This document shows, piece by piece, positions 13,036 to 24,747 of a DNA stretch of 64,000 bases. The first letter of the stretch is position 1. Each line of letters starts with the position of its first letter. Origin of the DNA: Euprymna scolopes (Eukaryota > Mollusca > Cephalopoda > Sepiida > Sepiolidae); assembly GCA_024364805.1 (NCBI GenBank), contig CM044499.1, positions 87,099,921-87,163,920 of the forward strand. The letters are read 5' to 3'. A program made the translations under genes and the position numbers. The notes under the pieces were generated by a model, which had not been told where the DNA came from, made no database searches, and was given only the letters and a program-made list of their open reading frames with translations.

Positions 13036-13243
13036 TTATCAGGTCGTCCTGAAAGATTCGTGCCGATTTTTTAAGAAATAGAAGATTAAAAGTTATAAGG
13101 CATTAAATATTTAATGAATAAAATATAAATAATTCCCTGTGATTTTCCACGATAAGCGGTCGATTTTTCACTAAAGTTTGATTGGCTTTTCTAGTTGTCT
13201 AGTACTTTTTGTACCCATTCAGTTGAGGTCCGGATAGTGATTT
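13036..13243. mobile_element. mariner-like terminal fragment
   Basis: The segment opens TCAGGTCGTCCTGAAAGATT and continues CGTGCCGATTTTT. That closely resembles the terminal repeat of a common mariner subfamily (GGTTGTCC-AAAGTTCGTGCCGATTT, from general knowledge). About 200 bases follow with no transposase motif, ending at the start of the next mariner copy. No matching right end was found. Confidence 0.4.
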
Positions 13244-14031
13244 TACAGAGTGTAAAGATAAAGCTTCCCCCCGAAAGAAAACAACACTACACCTTTATTT
13301 TAACACTTTGAAAAAACCAATGCACGTAACTTGATTATGTAGTAGAGCTGACATCTACTCAATGTAGCCGCCTTTAGCCTCAATCACCATCTCGATACGG
13401 ATCTGGAACTGGGAGCATGCCTTTTCCACAAACGCTGGCGGATGAAGCGATCAGGCTGGCTTTAGCATTGTGGGGGGGGGTCATGTTGGTGATGTTCTCG
13501 GCGTATGACCAAACGAAGTAGTCTAGCAGGTTCAGGTAAGGAGAGGAGGGGCCAAATAAGAGAAAGGTACATAGTCGTAGCACTCCTTCTGAAGTCAAAC
13601 CTGGGTCTCTTTGGACTTGTATGATGGCGCCGAGTTTTACTGCCACACCCAGCTCTGCCAACGGCCACCTGATTGTACAGGAGACCACCATACTCTTCAA
13701 CACACCCAGGTACACTTTGGCATTGAATTTAAAGCCGACTTAGAAAATGTAAGGTGATATTATATGGCCCTCACTTGCGCCCACAAACGATCATAACCCT
13801 GGCTGATAACTTTGGTTTCCTCACCATGGGAACGTTTCTGATATCTGTGGCAATTCAGCGATGCATTTTGAGAGTGCTGGCAATGGTCTTTTTATCATAA
13901 CTTGCCTCAATAGAGAGCATGAGTTGTACAGCGGCGCATCCCCGATCTCGCTCATTGAACATTGTGTCACTCTCATAATGCCCCTATTGCTCTTGGGATA
14001 TGTACACAACTGGCTAACTAGTAGATGGCTT

Positions 14032-14064
<33 letters not shown>

Positions 14065-14141
14065 AGAAAAATGGGGTTCATCAAACGGAAATGGAATCAT
14101 GCCATATTTTCTATGGTGATAATTTTATCGTTAACTATGTA
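13244..14141 (-). mobile_element. mariner/Tc1-like transposon, internally shortened (family M1, copy 2)
   Basis: The element lies between TA dinucleotides at 13244 and 14140. Its right part matches 566-704 and its whole length matches 61719-62555 in opposite orientation. On the minus strand it encodes, in broken frames, NAKVYLGVLKSMVV, a KSKETQ block, KECYDYVPF, LNLLDYFVWSYAENITNM and ACSQFRIRIEMVIEAKGGYIE. The NxLDYFVWSY signature is the region of the third catalytic Asp in IS630/Tc1/mariner transposases. Frameshifts and a short length (about 0.9 kb against 1.2-1.3 kb for intact mariners) show it is non-functional. A 30-base A run sits in the 5' segment. Confidence 0.8.
14034..14063. repeat. 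(A)30 homopolymer inside the mariner
   Basis: The run occupies the site where copies 1 and 3 have AACAAAAAGAGAAAA-like sequence. It therefore grew from an A-rich stretch of the element itself and is not a poly(A) tail. Confidence 0.85.
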
Positions 14142-14365
14142 TGTCCTTTCAAACCTCAGAATAATTTTCTATGGCACTAACCGATGTTGGTGTGACCTCG
14201 TTTATTTATTTTTCAAGGGAACGAAATGGGCATAAATTTATATGATATTTCTTATATATCTATCATGATAGTTTCAGGTCCTTTAGGTTCGACACTCTGA
14301 GCTTCATTTGTAGGCGTGTTTACTAAGTTCTATTTTATTTTAATTTACCTGTATTCGGATAGCGG

Positions 14366-14506
14366 CACATCATCATCATCATCGTCGGCGTCGTCGTCAT
14401 TCTGTTTATCATCATCACAATACTACTGATACTACTACTACTATTACTACTAGTACTACTACTACTACTACAACTAATAATAATAATAATAATAACAACA
14501 ACAAAT
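14366..14506. repeat. mixed triplet microsatellite cluster
   Basis: CAT, CGT, ACT/TAC, AAT and AAC triplet runs follow one another. Confidence 0.85.
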
Positions 14507-15746
14507 GTATGCTAATTTGTTGCTATGATGTGCTTGACTATAGTTTTATGTCTACTGAGAACATGTATCCACCAAGTTGCTTCCGTAGCTTCACATTGCA
14601 TATGTTATACATTGTCAAAGACCAACCAATGAATAGGACTAATCTTCATATTTAATACCAAGTATTCCAAAATGGTCAACTGCCTGATGACTGACCAGGT
14701 TCAACGACGCTTAACGGGTAATATGTCTAGAATCGATGTATCAACGTTATTATGCCGTATAATTTTGGTCAAATGAAGTGACTAAAAAGCGCGCTTGGAC
14801 AGTTTCTCATGATTTCCAAATTACTCGTATCAGGTTACGCCGTTGGCTAAATTTGTTTAAATAAAGTGGCCCAATTTTTCGCCTTTTATTTCGATAGATA
14901 CTTCATTTTTACTTTTTATGTTAAAATTTAAAAATGAAAAAAGTAACAGAAAACAAGTTTAGTCTGATTATCGAACGATTAAAATAAAAGAAAATAAAAA
15001 ACAGAACAGTATTCATAGAGAAATCGCATTTTATTTTTGTGTGGTTGTGTATGTCTATATCCATATGCTTGTATGTGTGCATGTGTGTGTGATTATAATT
15101 TATAGTTTACAATGCTATATGAGCATTGTATGCAGGAACTTATTGTAATGCGTGTAAACAGATAATTTTCTTTAAATTAAAATAATGAACTAATTAGATG
15201 TCATTTTGTAAAAATAAGCCAATATTAAAATATATTATTCTAGTTGTTTTTATGCATTTAACATTTATTTATGCTTTCTTATTCATTTATTGTTTATATA
15301 TGTTTTCTAATTTCCTGCTATTTTCTTTTCCATTTATACCCGCGCGGATTTTTCCGATCACACCCTCTCCACTAACTCTCACCCAATGTTCTTTAATCTT
15401 GATGAAGGCAGCTGAACGATTTCCCGTCTGCTTCTGATTTTATGAAACAAAATTATTGGACGACTGACCTCAATTAATGTTCGCAAAACATTAATTCCTT
15501 CGTCATATTATTATTTTGCTTTGTTTTTTTTTTCTTTTTTTTCTTTATTTGGATTTTGTTTATAAATTTTTAAATTCAAAACGAAATGAATGGAAAATTA
15601 TGAGTTTAAGATAAACGATTCCATATTGATTCCTGATACATCATTTCATTTTAATAAATAATCGGGGAAATTAGAGTACATATTTGAAAAATAAAATGTT
15701 CATAATTTTTAACCTCACAAATATTAAACATATTGACCTCACATAC
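14507..15746. other. AT-rich DNA, no gene recognised
   Basis: Nothing firm. 15395-15460 (TTGATGAAGGCAGCTGAACG ... TTATGAAAC) resembles 3'-end sequence of Penelope-like elements in style only. The plus frame at 15198-15437 is Phe/Leu/Ile-rich, as expected from T-rich DNA. Confidence 0.45.
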
Positions 15747-15797
15747 AACAACAACAACAACAACAATAACAATAATAATAATAATAATAATAATAAT
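15747..15797. repeat. (CAA)n-(TAA)n microsatellite
   Basis: CAA triplets grade into TAA triplets immediately before the LINE-C tail fragment. Confidence 0.9.
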
Positions 15798-16160
15798 AGC
15801 TACTCGTGCTCTGTCCATTAAATAGTGCAGAATCACCGACATGCAGATTATGTAATAAAAGGAAAGAAACATTAACGCATATTATATCAGAATGTCCTAT
15901 GCTAACACTACATTAATATAAAGATGTAGAAAAGACAAAGTCGATCACGACCATAATTATAATAGGGTCCTAATAATTATAAATAATTTGATCTGATTGA
16001 CAAGACAATTCATTTTCTAATTCTGGAAAAACTTGCCTGTTAGGAAAAGCAACAGCGTTAAGGTACAATATGAATGTCTTAAATCCAAAGAATTGACCTG
16101 ATCTTCCAAGAAAATATCCAACTAAAAACAACTAAAAGTGGTGATTGCTAAATTAATGTA
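15798..16160 (+). mobile_element. LINE family C (R2/R4-like), zinc-motif tail fragment
   Basis: One plus frame reads SPTCRLCNKRKETLTHIISE followed by CPMLTLH, giving a C-x2-C-x9-H-x4-C array. This CCHC pattern followed by a proline-methionine is the C-terminal finger of non-LTR reverse transcriptases in the R2/R4/NeSL group and similar cephalopod LINEs. The sequence after it is decayed. It ends at a long (AAT)n tract. It probably belongs to the same family as the piece at 18390-20030, which lacks this part. Confidence 0.65.
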
Positions 16161-16161
<1 letters not shown>

Positions 16162-16227
<66 letters not shown>

Positions 16228-16243
16228 TAATAATAATAATAAT
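16162..16243. repeat. (AAT)n microsatellite
   Basis: About 27 AAT units with one C interruption. The tract lies exactly between the LINE-C tail and the 5' edge of the LINE-A copy. Confidence 0.9.
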
Positions 16244-16244
16244 A

Positions 16245-17997
16245 GGTCCCCAGATGTACCTCTCCATCGTACAGTATATCGATACTAAATTGCTAACTGG
16301 GATAGCTTCCGCACATTTATATCAGATCTACCTCTACGTTCCATGTTTTAAAAGAATGTGTCCTCTACAGTATAAGACCTGACAGAATGGTTAATTGTAA
16401 GTATAGACCGTTTCATACCCTCGAAAAAGTTCCAGCAAAAACCTAACAGCCAGCCATGGTTCTCTCCAGAATGTGCTGCTGCCATTGACACAAAAATCAC
16501 TTTTCCATTGCTTCCAACATAATAGATGTTCTGAGACAAAAGCCGCCCTAAGGTCCCCCAGCAACCTCTATAAGAAAGTAATAAAGAATGCAAGAGAGTT
16601 GTATGCTCAGTCCGTCAAGTTCAAAGTAGCTGTGCAGCAGCTAGGTTCCCATCAGTTTTGGCAAATAGCAAACAGAATCCTGAACAGAAGTGCGTGGTCT
16701 ATCCCAACTATCATCAATGGACCTGAGGTAATCTCGTCAGCATCAGACAAAGCCAAACTCTTTACCAAGATCATTGAAGCTAATTCTACTCTTTGCGACT
16801 AAGGGCGCCAACCCTCAGTATTTCCTTGTGTACACGCTATGCGACACACAAATATCTGTACGGGAGGTTTCCAAGCTAATCAAAAACCTTCATTCCAGTA
16901 AAGCAACTGTCCCTGACGGCATTCGAATTATAATACTCAAAAAGCTTTAATCAGAACTAGCGCCCATATTTATAAAGTTATTTAGGCGTTGTCTTAAGGT
17001 GAAATGCTTCCCAACACCTTGGAAAATCTCATCCGTATACCCTGTATTTAAGAACTCGGGTGATAGATCATCTCCCTCTCAGTATCGACCAATAAGTCTC
17101 CTGCACATCATGTATAAGCTGCTGAAATCCGTGTTAAATAGAGAAGTAGTCAACTATATCAGCAAAAACAACCTTCTTAGTGACACGCAATATAGTTTCC
17201 TTTCTGCTAGATCTACAGATGCAATCCTTTCATGAAAGTTGGTAACAGTTGAAATAAATGGATCTTTCTTGGGGAGGCTCCATGTTTTGACAATCTTCTG
17301 GGTTTGACCTTTACTCCTGACCTAAAATGGATCACGTATATCAAATCCATTGCAAAGAGCACTGGAATAATGGCGGGATCCTTCTACCGCTCCAGTAGAT
17401 ATCTCACTCCTGATGCAATTCTCTACCTATATAAAAGCCAGGTACGGCCAAAGATGGAGTACTGTTGCCACATCTGGGCAGGAGCTGCTAGAAGCAGCTT
17501 ATCCTGCCTTGACAGAGTTCAAAATAGACTTCGTAGCTTAGTGGGGGAAGCCCTTTTCTCCTCCCTGCAACGTTTTTATACAGTCTGTCTCTGCTTTATG
17601 GTTATTTTTATGGAAAATGCTCAGCTGAACTTCAATCTATTGTCCTCCACCGCCAAACTTTCACGAAAACACCCGTCTTGCAAAAACAACTATCAATAAT
17701 TTCACACACTCTTTATCTGTGGCTAAGCCGAAATGCAGATTCCATGAACAAAGCTTATTTCTTAGAACTGCACGCCCGTGGAGCACTCTTTTGATTGCCT
17801 GCTTTACAACTGACTACAATCTGATTGATTGAAGTCCAACGTAAACAAGTTCTTGATGAACCGTCCCCCTAAGTAATCCAATTTACAAAATTCCCACTAC
17901 TTATGTTTACTACGCCATAAAAACATTGACTAAAGTATACCCATTGACCCCTTATCCTCGCGTGGCATCCGGACCTTGATAACTGGTGATTCCTGTG
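16245..17997 (+). mobile_element. LINE family A copy, 5'-truncated and internally deleted
   Basis: It starts in the linker after the endonuclease (matching 38067 onward of the copy at 36922) with FSPECAAAI-type sequence, then NARELYAQSVKFKVAVQQLG, TPWKISSVYPVFKNSGDRSS, QYRPISLLHIMYKLLKSVLN and NLLSDTQYSFLSARSTDA (RT motifs 1-2). Near 17235 it jumps to DLKWITYIKSIAKSTGIMAG, so motifs A to C including the catalytic Asp-Asp are missing. The thumb/tail follows: SRYLTPDAILYLYKSQVRPK, MEYCCHIWAGAARSSLSCLD, RVQNRLRSLVG. The 3' UTR word order (CTTATCCTCG, GACCTTGATAA, TGTGAAAATAAT) matches the other copies and passes into (AAT)n. Clade is jockey/CR1-like; I am unsure which. Confidence 0.85.
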
Positions 17998-17998
17998 A

Positions 17999-17999
17999 A

Positions 18000-18054
<55 letters not shown>
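17999..18054. repeat. (AAT)n tail tract
   Basis: About 18 AAT units continue the 3' end of the LINE-A copy without a break, so the tract is probably its tail. Confidence 0.9.
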
Positions 18055-18057
<3 letters not shown>

Positions 18058-18389
18058 GGATCCAATGCTTGTAAATTTATCAGGAATGGAATTGAAGGCG
18101 AGTTTTCACTTCCAAGGCATGTTCAAATCTATAGCCTCTGGCAATCTAGTCTTACACCTGGCTTTCTCGTGTGGCTTTGTCACGGCGGACCTGTTTGTAT
18201 CTAGGAGGGGGCTGTATCAGGCAAGTAAATTTCGCCTTAAAAATAATAGCTTTGGGTGGATTGTGATTGACAGTCTGGCAGGACGGACCATATAGACGAA
18301 AGAAAACTCGGATTTCAAACCACCGTTGTCTACAGATGCTGTCTCGACAAACAATCACTAAGTGTTGAATAACCTAAAATTCACTGCAT
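18055..18389. other. unrecognised segment with overlapping short frames
   Basis: The sequence is less AT-rich than its surroundings and has open frames of 60-80 residues on both strands (18056-18295 plus; 18152-18358 minus). I recognise no domain. It sits between two LINEs and may be a repeat whose other copies are outside the window. Confidence 0.35.
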
Positions 18390-20030
18390 TTTTTTTTTTA
18401 ATGAAATGTCAAAGCAAAGTATTGAGAATAACAGCATGAATGGGACTGGAACTCAAAGTGAAAGACACTGTAAGACAATATAAATGAAGTAATGAAGTAT
18501 GTGAAATGCAGGAGTATCACCGAAACAAATAATTAGATCATAGCAGGAAGTGTTTGGATCGCATTAATATTTGGATTGAAAATATGAATGGCTTTTACAA
18601 AAATCAACCAACGTAGAAACGAAAATATAGAAGATAATATAATTAAGACAAACTGTGAACTTGGTTGAAATAGAGTTGAAGCGACTATTTGTTGCAAAAA
18701 GACACAGAAAGTCAAACAACTGAACGAAATCCATAGAATAAACAGAAATATGTTAATAGAGGAAAATAAACAAAAGAAGATACTGTTAAGAGATATCGGG
18801 TTAAAAAATGTTACCAACTTGCAAGAAAGGATTGCATCTCAAACTGACGGAATTCTGACAATAATTTAATTCTTGAATAGTTCATGCATGAACGAACAAT
18901 GCGCTGCCAGAAGGAAATAAGTGTAATGCGGTGGATAACTTTCAGCCCATAATCTGCATTACATTGGTGTGAAAACTTGTCAAATTAGATTTAACAATAT
19001 ATAGAACAGCAAGAAATATTACCTGATTAACAAAAGCTATTGCTTTTGTTAATCACTTAAGACGAAGTAGCAGTAAGGACCAAAGTTCAATTACTTATTA
19101 GAAAGACAATACTTCGAGATTGTAAGAGAAGACTCACACAGAAATATTTAGAATAGGGGTGAATGTGTGAGATTTCTTGGAAAGAATTATAAAAAGTAGT
19201 TTCAAAGACATTAATCGAGGAAGATACTGGGGAAGTTCACGTGAAGAGAGGAATTTTCATGGGGACAGCGTATCACCACTGTCGTTGTTTTAGTATGCTG
19301 CCTTTGTCGTTCATATTACAGAAAATAATTGCATGTTATGAATGGGGAAAGAACGAGTACCAGGTAAACCATTTATTATTTATGGACGACTTAAAGTTCT
19401 ATGCAAAGAATGAAGATCAAGTAAGTATGCTTGTGAGGAACGTTCACATGTTCAGAAATAGCATAGGTTTGAAGTTTAGCACGATGAAGTGTGGCGCACG
19501 AACATTGAGATGAAAATGCATTGAAAATGAAGAAATAAAAGTTTTGAATGGAAAAATGAGAAAAAGGTTTAAGAAGAACGATAGACCATTTTCGCAATTG
19601 TGACATTAGATAAAAGCTGAAATGAAAGAAATAATAAGAAAAGAATAGAATAGAAGACTGCGGTAGGAAGAATGGAGTTGAAAAAATATATATCCACATA
19701 AAAAAACACATGGGCAGTAACTATATTTTTGTATGGTGCGCGTATTATTAAATGGAAATAAAACGAGCTGAAAGATATGAACAAGAAGCCAAGGAAAAAT
19801 GACAATATAGTTTTTCACCCGAAGAATGATGTCGATAGGTTATAAGTAAAAAGAAAAGAGCGAGGAGGAGGTAGATTCAGTGGAAAACGATGCGGACAGA
19901 AGAAAATTGTCTGAAATTTTACATCTCCAAATGTAGGGAAGAGCTTATAAAATGTATGTAAAAATTTGAAATTTTAAGCGAGCGAATATGTAAGGAGCAA
20001 AGGCAAGGAATAAACAATGACTGAAGAAGA
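18390..20030 (+). mobile_element. LINE family C (R2/R4-like), decayed
   Basis: Plus-strand blocks in order: TETNN-IIAGSVWIAL, a Lys/Glu-rich helical linker (VKQLNEIHRINRNM, NVTNLQERIASQTDGI), then VNHLLFMDDLKFYAKNEDQV, the RT motif C with Met-Asp-Asp, then LVRNVHMFRNSIGLKFSTMK and CGA. Further on are YGARIIKWK-NELKDMNKK, FHPKNDVDRL and EERGGGRFS-like blocks known from the thumb region of R2/R4-type proteins. The RNA-binding and restriction-like endonuclease parts are not seen. Stops and frameshifts interrupt all blocks. Confidence 0.65.
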
Positions 20031-20303
20031 AGTTTCAAAGAAAATAGATGGTCTATTCAGTAAGTATCTACCAGAAGCAGTGGACAGAAGAAAAAACCTG
20101 GCGATGATTGTCAAAATGTACCCTGAAGGTTGTGATAATTACGTAATTGCAATATTAAATATATTCAAAGAGCAATTTTTAAAATATTTGTACGCATATA
20201 AAATATTTTCATGTATGAACAAATTGCTGGCCGTGCTGTGTATGACTTATATGTACTGACTTCAGATAAATAAATAATAAATTCATGGATACGCAAGCTG
20301 TAA

Positions 20304-20306
<3 letters not shown>

Positions 20307-20387
<81 letters not shown>
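20307..20387. repeat. (TA)n microsatellite
   Basis: About 80 bases of pure AT; a second AT tract lies at about 20454-20492. Both lie just outside the left Penelope-like arm. Confidence 0.9.
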
Positions 20388-20389
<2 letters not shown>

Positions 20390-20451
20390 TTAGAAATATA
20401 TATTCTTATATACCAATCCTTATTTAAGAAGCTCAATGTAATTAAAGAGCA

Positions 20452-20492
<41 letters not shown>

Positions 20493-20860
20493 GTAAGTTA
20501 TGAAAATATATATAGCAATTGAGCTACACAGAATATTCCGCGTTTTATTCTCGTGAGAATTCGTCAGACTTATGGAAAAAGTTGTGGTTATCACGCATTT
20601 ATATATACATACATGCTATTGAATTTTCTAGTTAGCTAATCTGCTTTCTAGTTGCCACCGCGCCCATCTAATCAGCCAATGGGTGGTCATTTACAGGAAA
20701 AAGGCACAGTTGACCTCCGATCGACCCCTTCACTTTGTGGGTTTATGAGTAGGGTAGATATCCTTTTGTTGTGATAGGTTGATCTACTTTCAGCCTAGGT
20801 GTAGTTAGATATGTTATTTCGTGTTTTAGTCTATATATTGAAAATGTTATTTAGATGGTT
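20493..20860 (+). mobile_element. Penelope-like element, outer arm (left copy)
   Basis: This segment matches the reverse complement of 25857-26225 almost end to end. Shared words include CGCGTTTTATTCTCGTGAGA, ATTTTCTAGTTAGCTAAT, TTTATGAGTAGGGTAGATAT and AGGTGTAGTTAGATAT. In the right copy this arm is followed by an AT tract and then by Penelope-like coding sequence, so I read it as the element's terminal or leader region. In the left copy the expected next block (22265-22495) is displaced by about 1.4 kb of unrelated DNA. Confidence 0.65.
20520..20572 (-). ncRNA. hammerhead-like self-cleaving RNA fold (left copy)
   Basis: On the minus strand the 53 bases can be drawn as stem I TAAGT/GCTCA, core CTGACGA, stem II ATTCT-CACG-AGAAT, AAAA, stem III CGCGGAA-TA-TTCTGTG, then TA at the cleavage position (GUA triplet). 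Type I hammerheads are known in Penelope-like elements of animals. Stem I here has one A-C mismatch and one G-T wobble. The position that is normally G12 is A, which usually abolishes activity. Confidence 0.35.
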
Positions 20861-20922
20861 CTTAAGAGTCATAGAAAAAGGATATCATACAACATCAATA
20901 TCAGAATGCGTTCAATAGTCTC

Positions 20923-21312
20923 CTAGATATTACTGCCAGGTCGGTCGACTAGTGATCCAAGGGGAAAATCAGAGGTGATCGAGTAATCCGATATATCCAG
21001 AATATTTGGTTGTCTCATACCGTTTTTCTGAATGGTATATGAGATGGTCGTTCTCTTCGGCAATATAAAGATCCGTTGATAGAAGAAATCCAAAATCATT
21101 GGTGTGTGGAGATATTGCATCAAATAGTGAGTTAGTGTTAAAATCGATTGCATATATTTTCGTCGATAATGAAATACGTATATGGGTGTGTAAATTTCCA
21201 AAGCTTTATACATTAAGTCATATATGCAAATATTGAGTGCGAGAATCTCCGAATTCAGCAGGTCTTGGATTGGTAAATATTCAGAAAAATCTTTTTTCAG
21301 TCCGATATCCAC
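20923..21312 (-). other. unrecognised 129-residue open frame
   Basis: The minus strand is open for 129 codons from ATG. The product is mixed in composition (MDIGLKKDFSEYLPIQDLLN at the start, SDFPLGSLVDRPGSNI at the end) and lacks the low-complexity look of microsatellite frames. There is no signal peptide, membrane segment or motif I recognise. It sits between the two halves of the left Penelope-like copy, so it may belong to a different insertion. Chance remains possible in a window of this size. Confidence 0.25.
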
Positions 21313-22264
21313 AAGTATGGGCTTCTAATATGGGCCGATTTTTTCTGATTTTTAGATCGTTTTACTTGATGTGAAGAATGAAAAGAAAGCTAGTTTAAAA
21401 AGAAGAAGAAGAAGAAGAAAGAGGAAGAATAAGAAGATAGACTGAAGCGCATAAGGAAGGAGGGGGAAGGCTACGACTGTGCGGGCTGGCTTCCTATATT
21501 AAACATATTAAGTTTCCTTGTGGTGGAATTTAGGTGTTAGTTTTCGGTTAAATTTTATTTGTGGGTTTAAATGGGAGATATACATTCTGTGATCTTTTAA
21601 GGCGCCATGAGAGGTTTATAAATAAGTAAGGGGAAATAAAAACACGTAAGAATACAGAATTTTGAATTACTCGGAGGACTTTAATTTAAGTGAGTTAAAA
21701 AGGTGGGTTTAATTATGAAATGGATTAGTGCACACAGAAGGTATGAAATACGTAAAATTAATTTAATTTGGGGCGAATTGTTCATTGATTAGAGTTTAAT
21801 TTTTATATTGATGGGAGGGTTAGGGTTATTATGTTTTTATTATTCATTATTATGAATTATTATACATGCGAGAGACTGTTAAAGTTATGCGATGTGCTGA
21901 GGTAAAGTCTGATCGTTATGCTTGTCAGAGTAGTGTAGTCTGGTTTAATTTGATTTATTTCAAGGCGCACAAGTTGTTGTTTGGAGACGATGTATAAATA
22001 AATAAATAAATAATATTCGACCGCACAGGATTGATGGATTAAGGAAATAAATATAATTTTTCTCCATATATTCCTTGTTTCAAACAATAAATTCTTAACT
22101 TAAATATATTTGTATGTACTTTAATCTACAGAACTTGCATTTAATCAATTAAGTTATATATTGCTCTATCTTTATATATTGAGCTTTACCATTTTGACTA
22201 GGATCGCACTGAAAGCATTACCTCAATATAATATCTGACAGAAAAAGTCACTTGATATCTAATC
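21313..22264. other. purine-rich intergenic DNA, no gene recognised
   Basis: 21390-21850 is markedly rich in G and A on the plus strand (AGAAGAAGAAGAAGAAAG, GGAGGGGGAAGG). No repeat or frame was identified. Confidence 0.45.
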
Positions 22265-22495
22265 TGGCACTTATCTTATTTATATATATATGTATATATA
22301 TACATATATATATATATATACATATATATATACTTATTTTTTAACATATGTGTTTATTTTATTTTTATTTCATTTATTTTTTTCTTTTGTTTTTGTCAGT
22401 TTTAACATTTATTATTGTGTGCACACAGTTGTTCGCTATTTCTCTCCTACAGTTTAAAAGTTGTTGGAGTTCTTTAAAGAATGAGATAGAAAATT
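22265..22495 (+). mobile_element. Penelope-like element, inner block (left copy)
   Basis: The AT tract, then ACATATGTGTTTATTTTA, then GTGTGCACACAGTTGTTCGC, TATTTCTCTCCTACAGTTTA and GTTCTTTAAAGAAT repeat in reverse complement at 25612-25800. In the right copy this block opens the coding frame; here it ends abruptly at about 22495. Confidence 0.65.
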
Positions 22496-22654
22496 TTATT
22501 TAGGCATAATCTCTCTGGATCGTCTAGATCCCTACTTGCTTGTCTTACTATTTTCCATTCGAATATCGGCGAACGTCCACTTTCTTTGAAATTTTAAATA
22601 GAGGAACGGACTTATACTAAGTAGATATTAATAAGTCACTGGTACCTAATTCTT

Positions 22655-24747
22655 CTTTTTTTTTAATAGAGAGTAGATAATGCACTGCGGATGCGTTATC
22701 GGCAGCTCCAGTAACTCTCACTTCTCCTTATTTGTCCCTCATCCCTCATTTCCAATGAATGATTTTTTTTCCGACAAAGAGAGAAGAATACGCTGTTTAC
22801 TAGGTCGGCAGTATTGCGTGAACAATAGCCTGATATGTCGGAAATTGTCTGTTTCTATGTCTATCCTTGTGGCCATGCTACTAGTAAGGGTGCTGGAGAT
22901 AAACATTTTATCTGGAATGACGTCATCCGCTTGATAGTCAGGGACCCGAAACTTGGATTAACCATAAAGGAAGCTGTTCTATCAACAGATGCAAAGTACT
23001 GGTACTGCTGTATTGCTATTTGATGAATGGATTTTGGACCATGCAGTAGCTTCTGGTGGGGCTTTTCGATGTCATATTAGTGGGTAATTGTTACGGTTTT
23101 ACCTTATCATGTGTTACAAAAAAAATTTTAATTCTTCTTTTCTTTTTCTCTCTTACTTTCCCTCTTTACTCTGCTCTAACCAAGTCTGTCGATCTGTTTC
23201 ATAATCCCAAAACTTTATGATAAAAAAATCTGCAGAAAGAATACGGAATAAACTCAGACGAAGATCCCTACTACCATGACTCCTTCACTAACATCAGGGG
23301 TCTACGTTCCAACCTCCCAGGGATTGAAACATAATTGCAGGAGACAAACCCCGACCTATTATTCCTAAGCGAAACTGGCATTGGACCGACTATTCCCTAG
23401 ATAAGTTCGTAATTAAAGTATACTCTAACTTAACATCCAAATCTGACCCCCCAGGGCATGGAATATGTGTCTACATAAAAAAAATGGTTTTCCATATGGT
23501 AGACACATCTCAATAGAAGACCCTAATTTACCCTATATGTGCTTCTAGGCTGTATTTGCTTACACCACCGCGTTTATTTGTGCCATCTGTCTCCTCCACA
23601 ATAGCGGAATTACTATCTTTAAGAGCATATCTGAGAAAATTGACCACATCCTCTCTGCTCATCCTTCGGCTAACATTCACATTTGTGGGGACTTCAATGT
23701 CAACAATGTCGAATAGTTTATCCACTCAAACAAGACAGATGACGAGGGAGGGTTCTGTCATGATTTCTAAATTGCTTATGACCTTACTCAGATTGTTCAT
23801 AAACCCACCCGTGTGTCCGATACTACTTATCAGTATGCAATCCTTGTAGACCTTTTTCTGACAACTTGCCCTGAGCTACGTTCATCTTCCGTTCTGTCCC
23901 ACTGGGATCTTCCAACCACTCGGTTGTATCAGTTAAGATAAAACTGAAATGTAATAAGTTCTCAGATGCACCTCTCCATCGTACAATATATCGTTACTTT
24001 ATGGCTGACTGATATAGCCTCCATACATTCATATCTGATCAACCTCTGCGTTCCATCTTTAAAAAGAATGTGTCCTATATTGTATCAGACCAGACGGAAT
24101 GGTTAATTGTAGGTATAGACAGATTAATACCCCCAAAACATTCCAGTAAAAATCTATCAGCCAGAATGTGCTGCTGCCATTACGCACTTTTTCCATAACT
24201 ACCAACGTAATAGATGTACTGAGACTAAAGCCGCTTTCAGAATTGCTAGCAACCACTGTAAAAGAGTAATAAAACATGCAAGGGAGTTATATCTTCAATC
24301 CTTTTTTGACAGAGTTCAAAATGAACTTCGTAGCTTAATGGATGGTGCCATTTTCTCTTCCCTCCGCCCTATTTCCCACGGAAGAGATTTTGTAAGCTTG
24401 CCTTTGTTTTTTCCACTCGCCAATTATTCAACGAAAAACACTCGTCTAGCTGAAACCACTGTCAGTAATTTTCCCGCTCTTTATCTGTGCCTAAACCAAA
24501 ACGTAGATTCCATGAACAAAGCTTCTTTCTTAGAACTTCACGCCTGTGGAACTCTCTTCGCTTTGCCTGCTTCCCAGCTGACTACAACGTACACAAATTC
24601 TTGATGAACCGTCTCTTCAAGTAATCCAATATACCAAATTTCCATTTCAAAAGATTGCAACGATATTATCCCATTGACTACTGTACACTCAATCACCCTT
24701 ATCCTCAAGTGGTCTCTGGGCCTTGATAAGTGATGACCCCTATGTAA
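22655..24747 (+). mobile_element. LINE family A copy with 5' end, RT region deleted
   Basis: The 5' edge TTTTAATAGAGAGTAGA aligns with 36925 onward. A short leader ORF comes first (22835-23023). The decayed apurinic endonuclease follows: HDSFTNIRGLRSNLPGIE, LLFLSETGIG, and near 23690 an HICGDFNVNN block carrying the conserved Gly-Asp-Phe-Asn. The linker FKKNVSYIVSDQTEWLIVGI is next. Near 24303 the sequence jumps straight to FDRVQNELRSLMDGAIFSSL, so the entire reverse transcriptase fingers and palm are missing. The C-terminal region and 3' UTR match the other copies (CTTATCCTCAAGTGG, GGGCCTTGATAAGTG). Confidence 0.85.
22835..23023 (+). CDS. conserved leader ORF of LINE family A
   Basis: A 62-codon frame whose product begins MSEIVCFYVYPCGHATSKGA and ends KYWYCCIAI. 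It aligns without gaps to the frame at 37079-37291 with roughly 70 percent identity, including blocks VIRLIV, LGL and KEAVLS. Both lie about 250-450 bases before the endonuclease. It could be a small ORF1 product or the N-terminal part of the main LINE protein. No known domain is visible. It is probably no longer expressed. Confidence 0.4.
   Translation: MSEIVCFYVYPCGHATSKGAGDKHFIWNDVIRLIVRDPKLGLTIKEAVLSTDAKYWYCCIAI

Noticed and set aside
14034-14063. A30 as the poly(A) tail of a retroposed gene
   Set aside because: The run lies inside a mariner at a site that is A-rich in the other copies, with element sequence on both sides.
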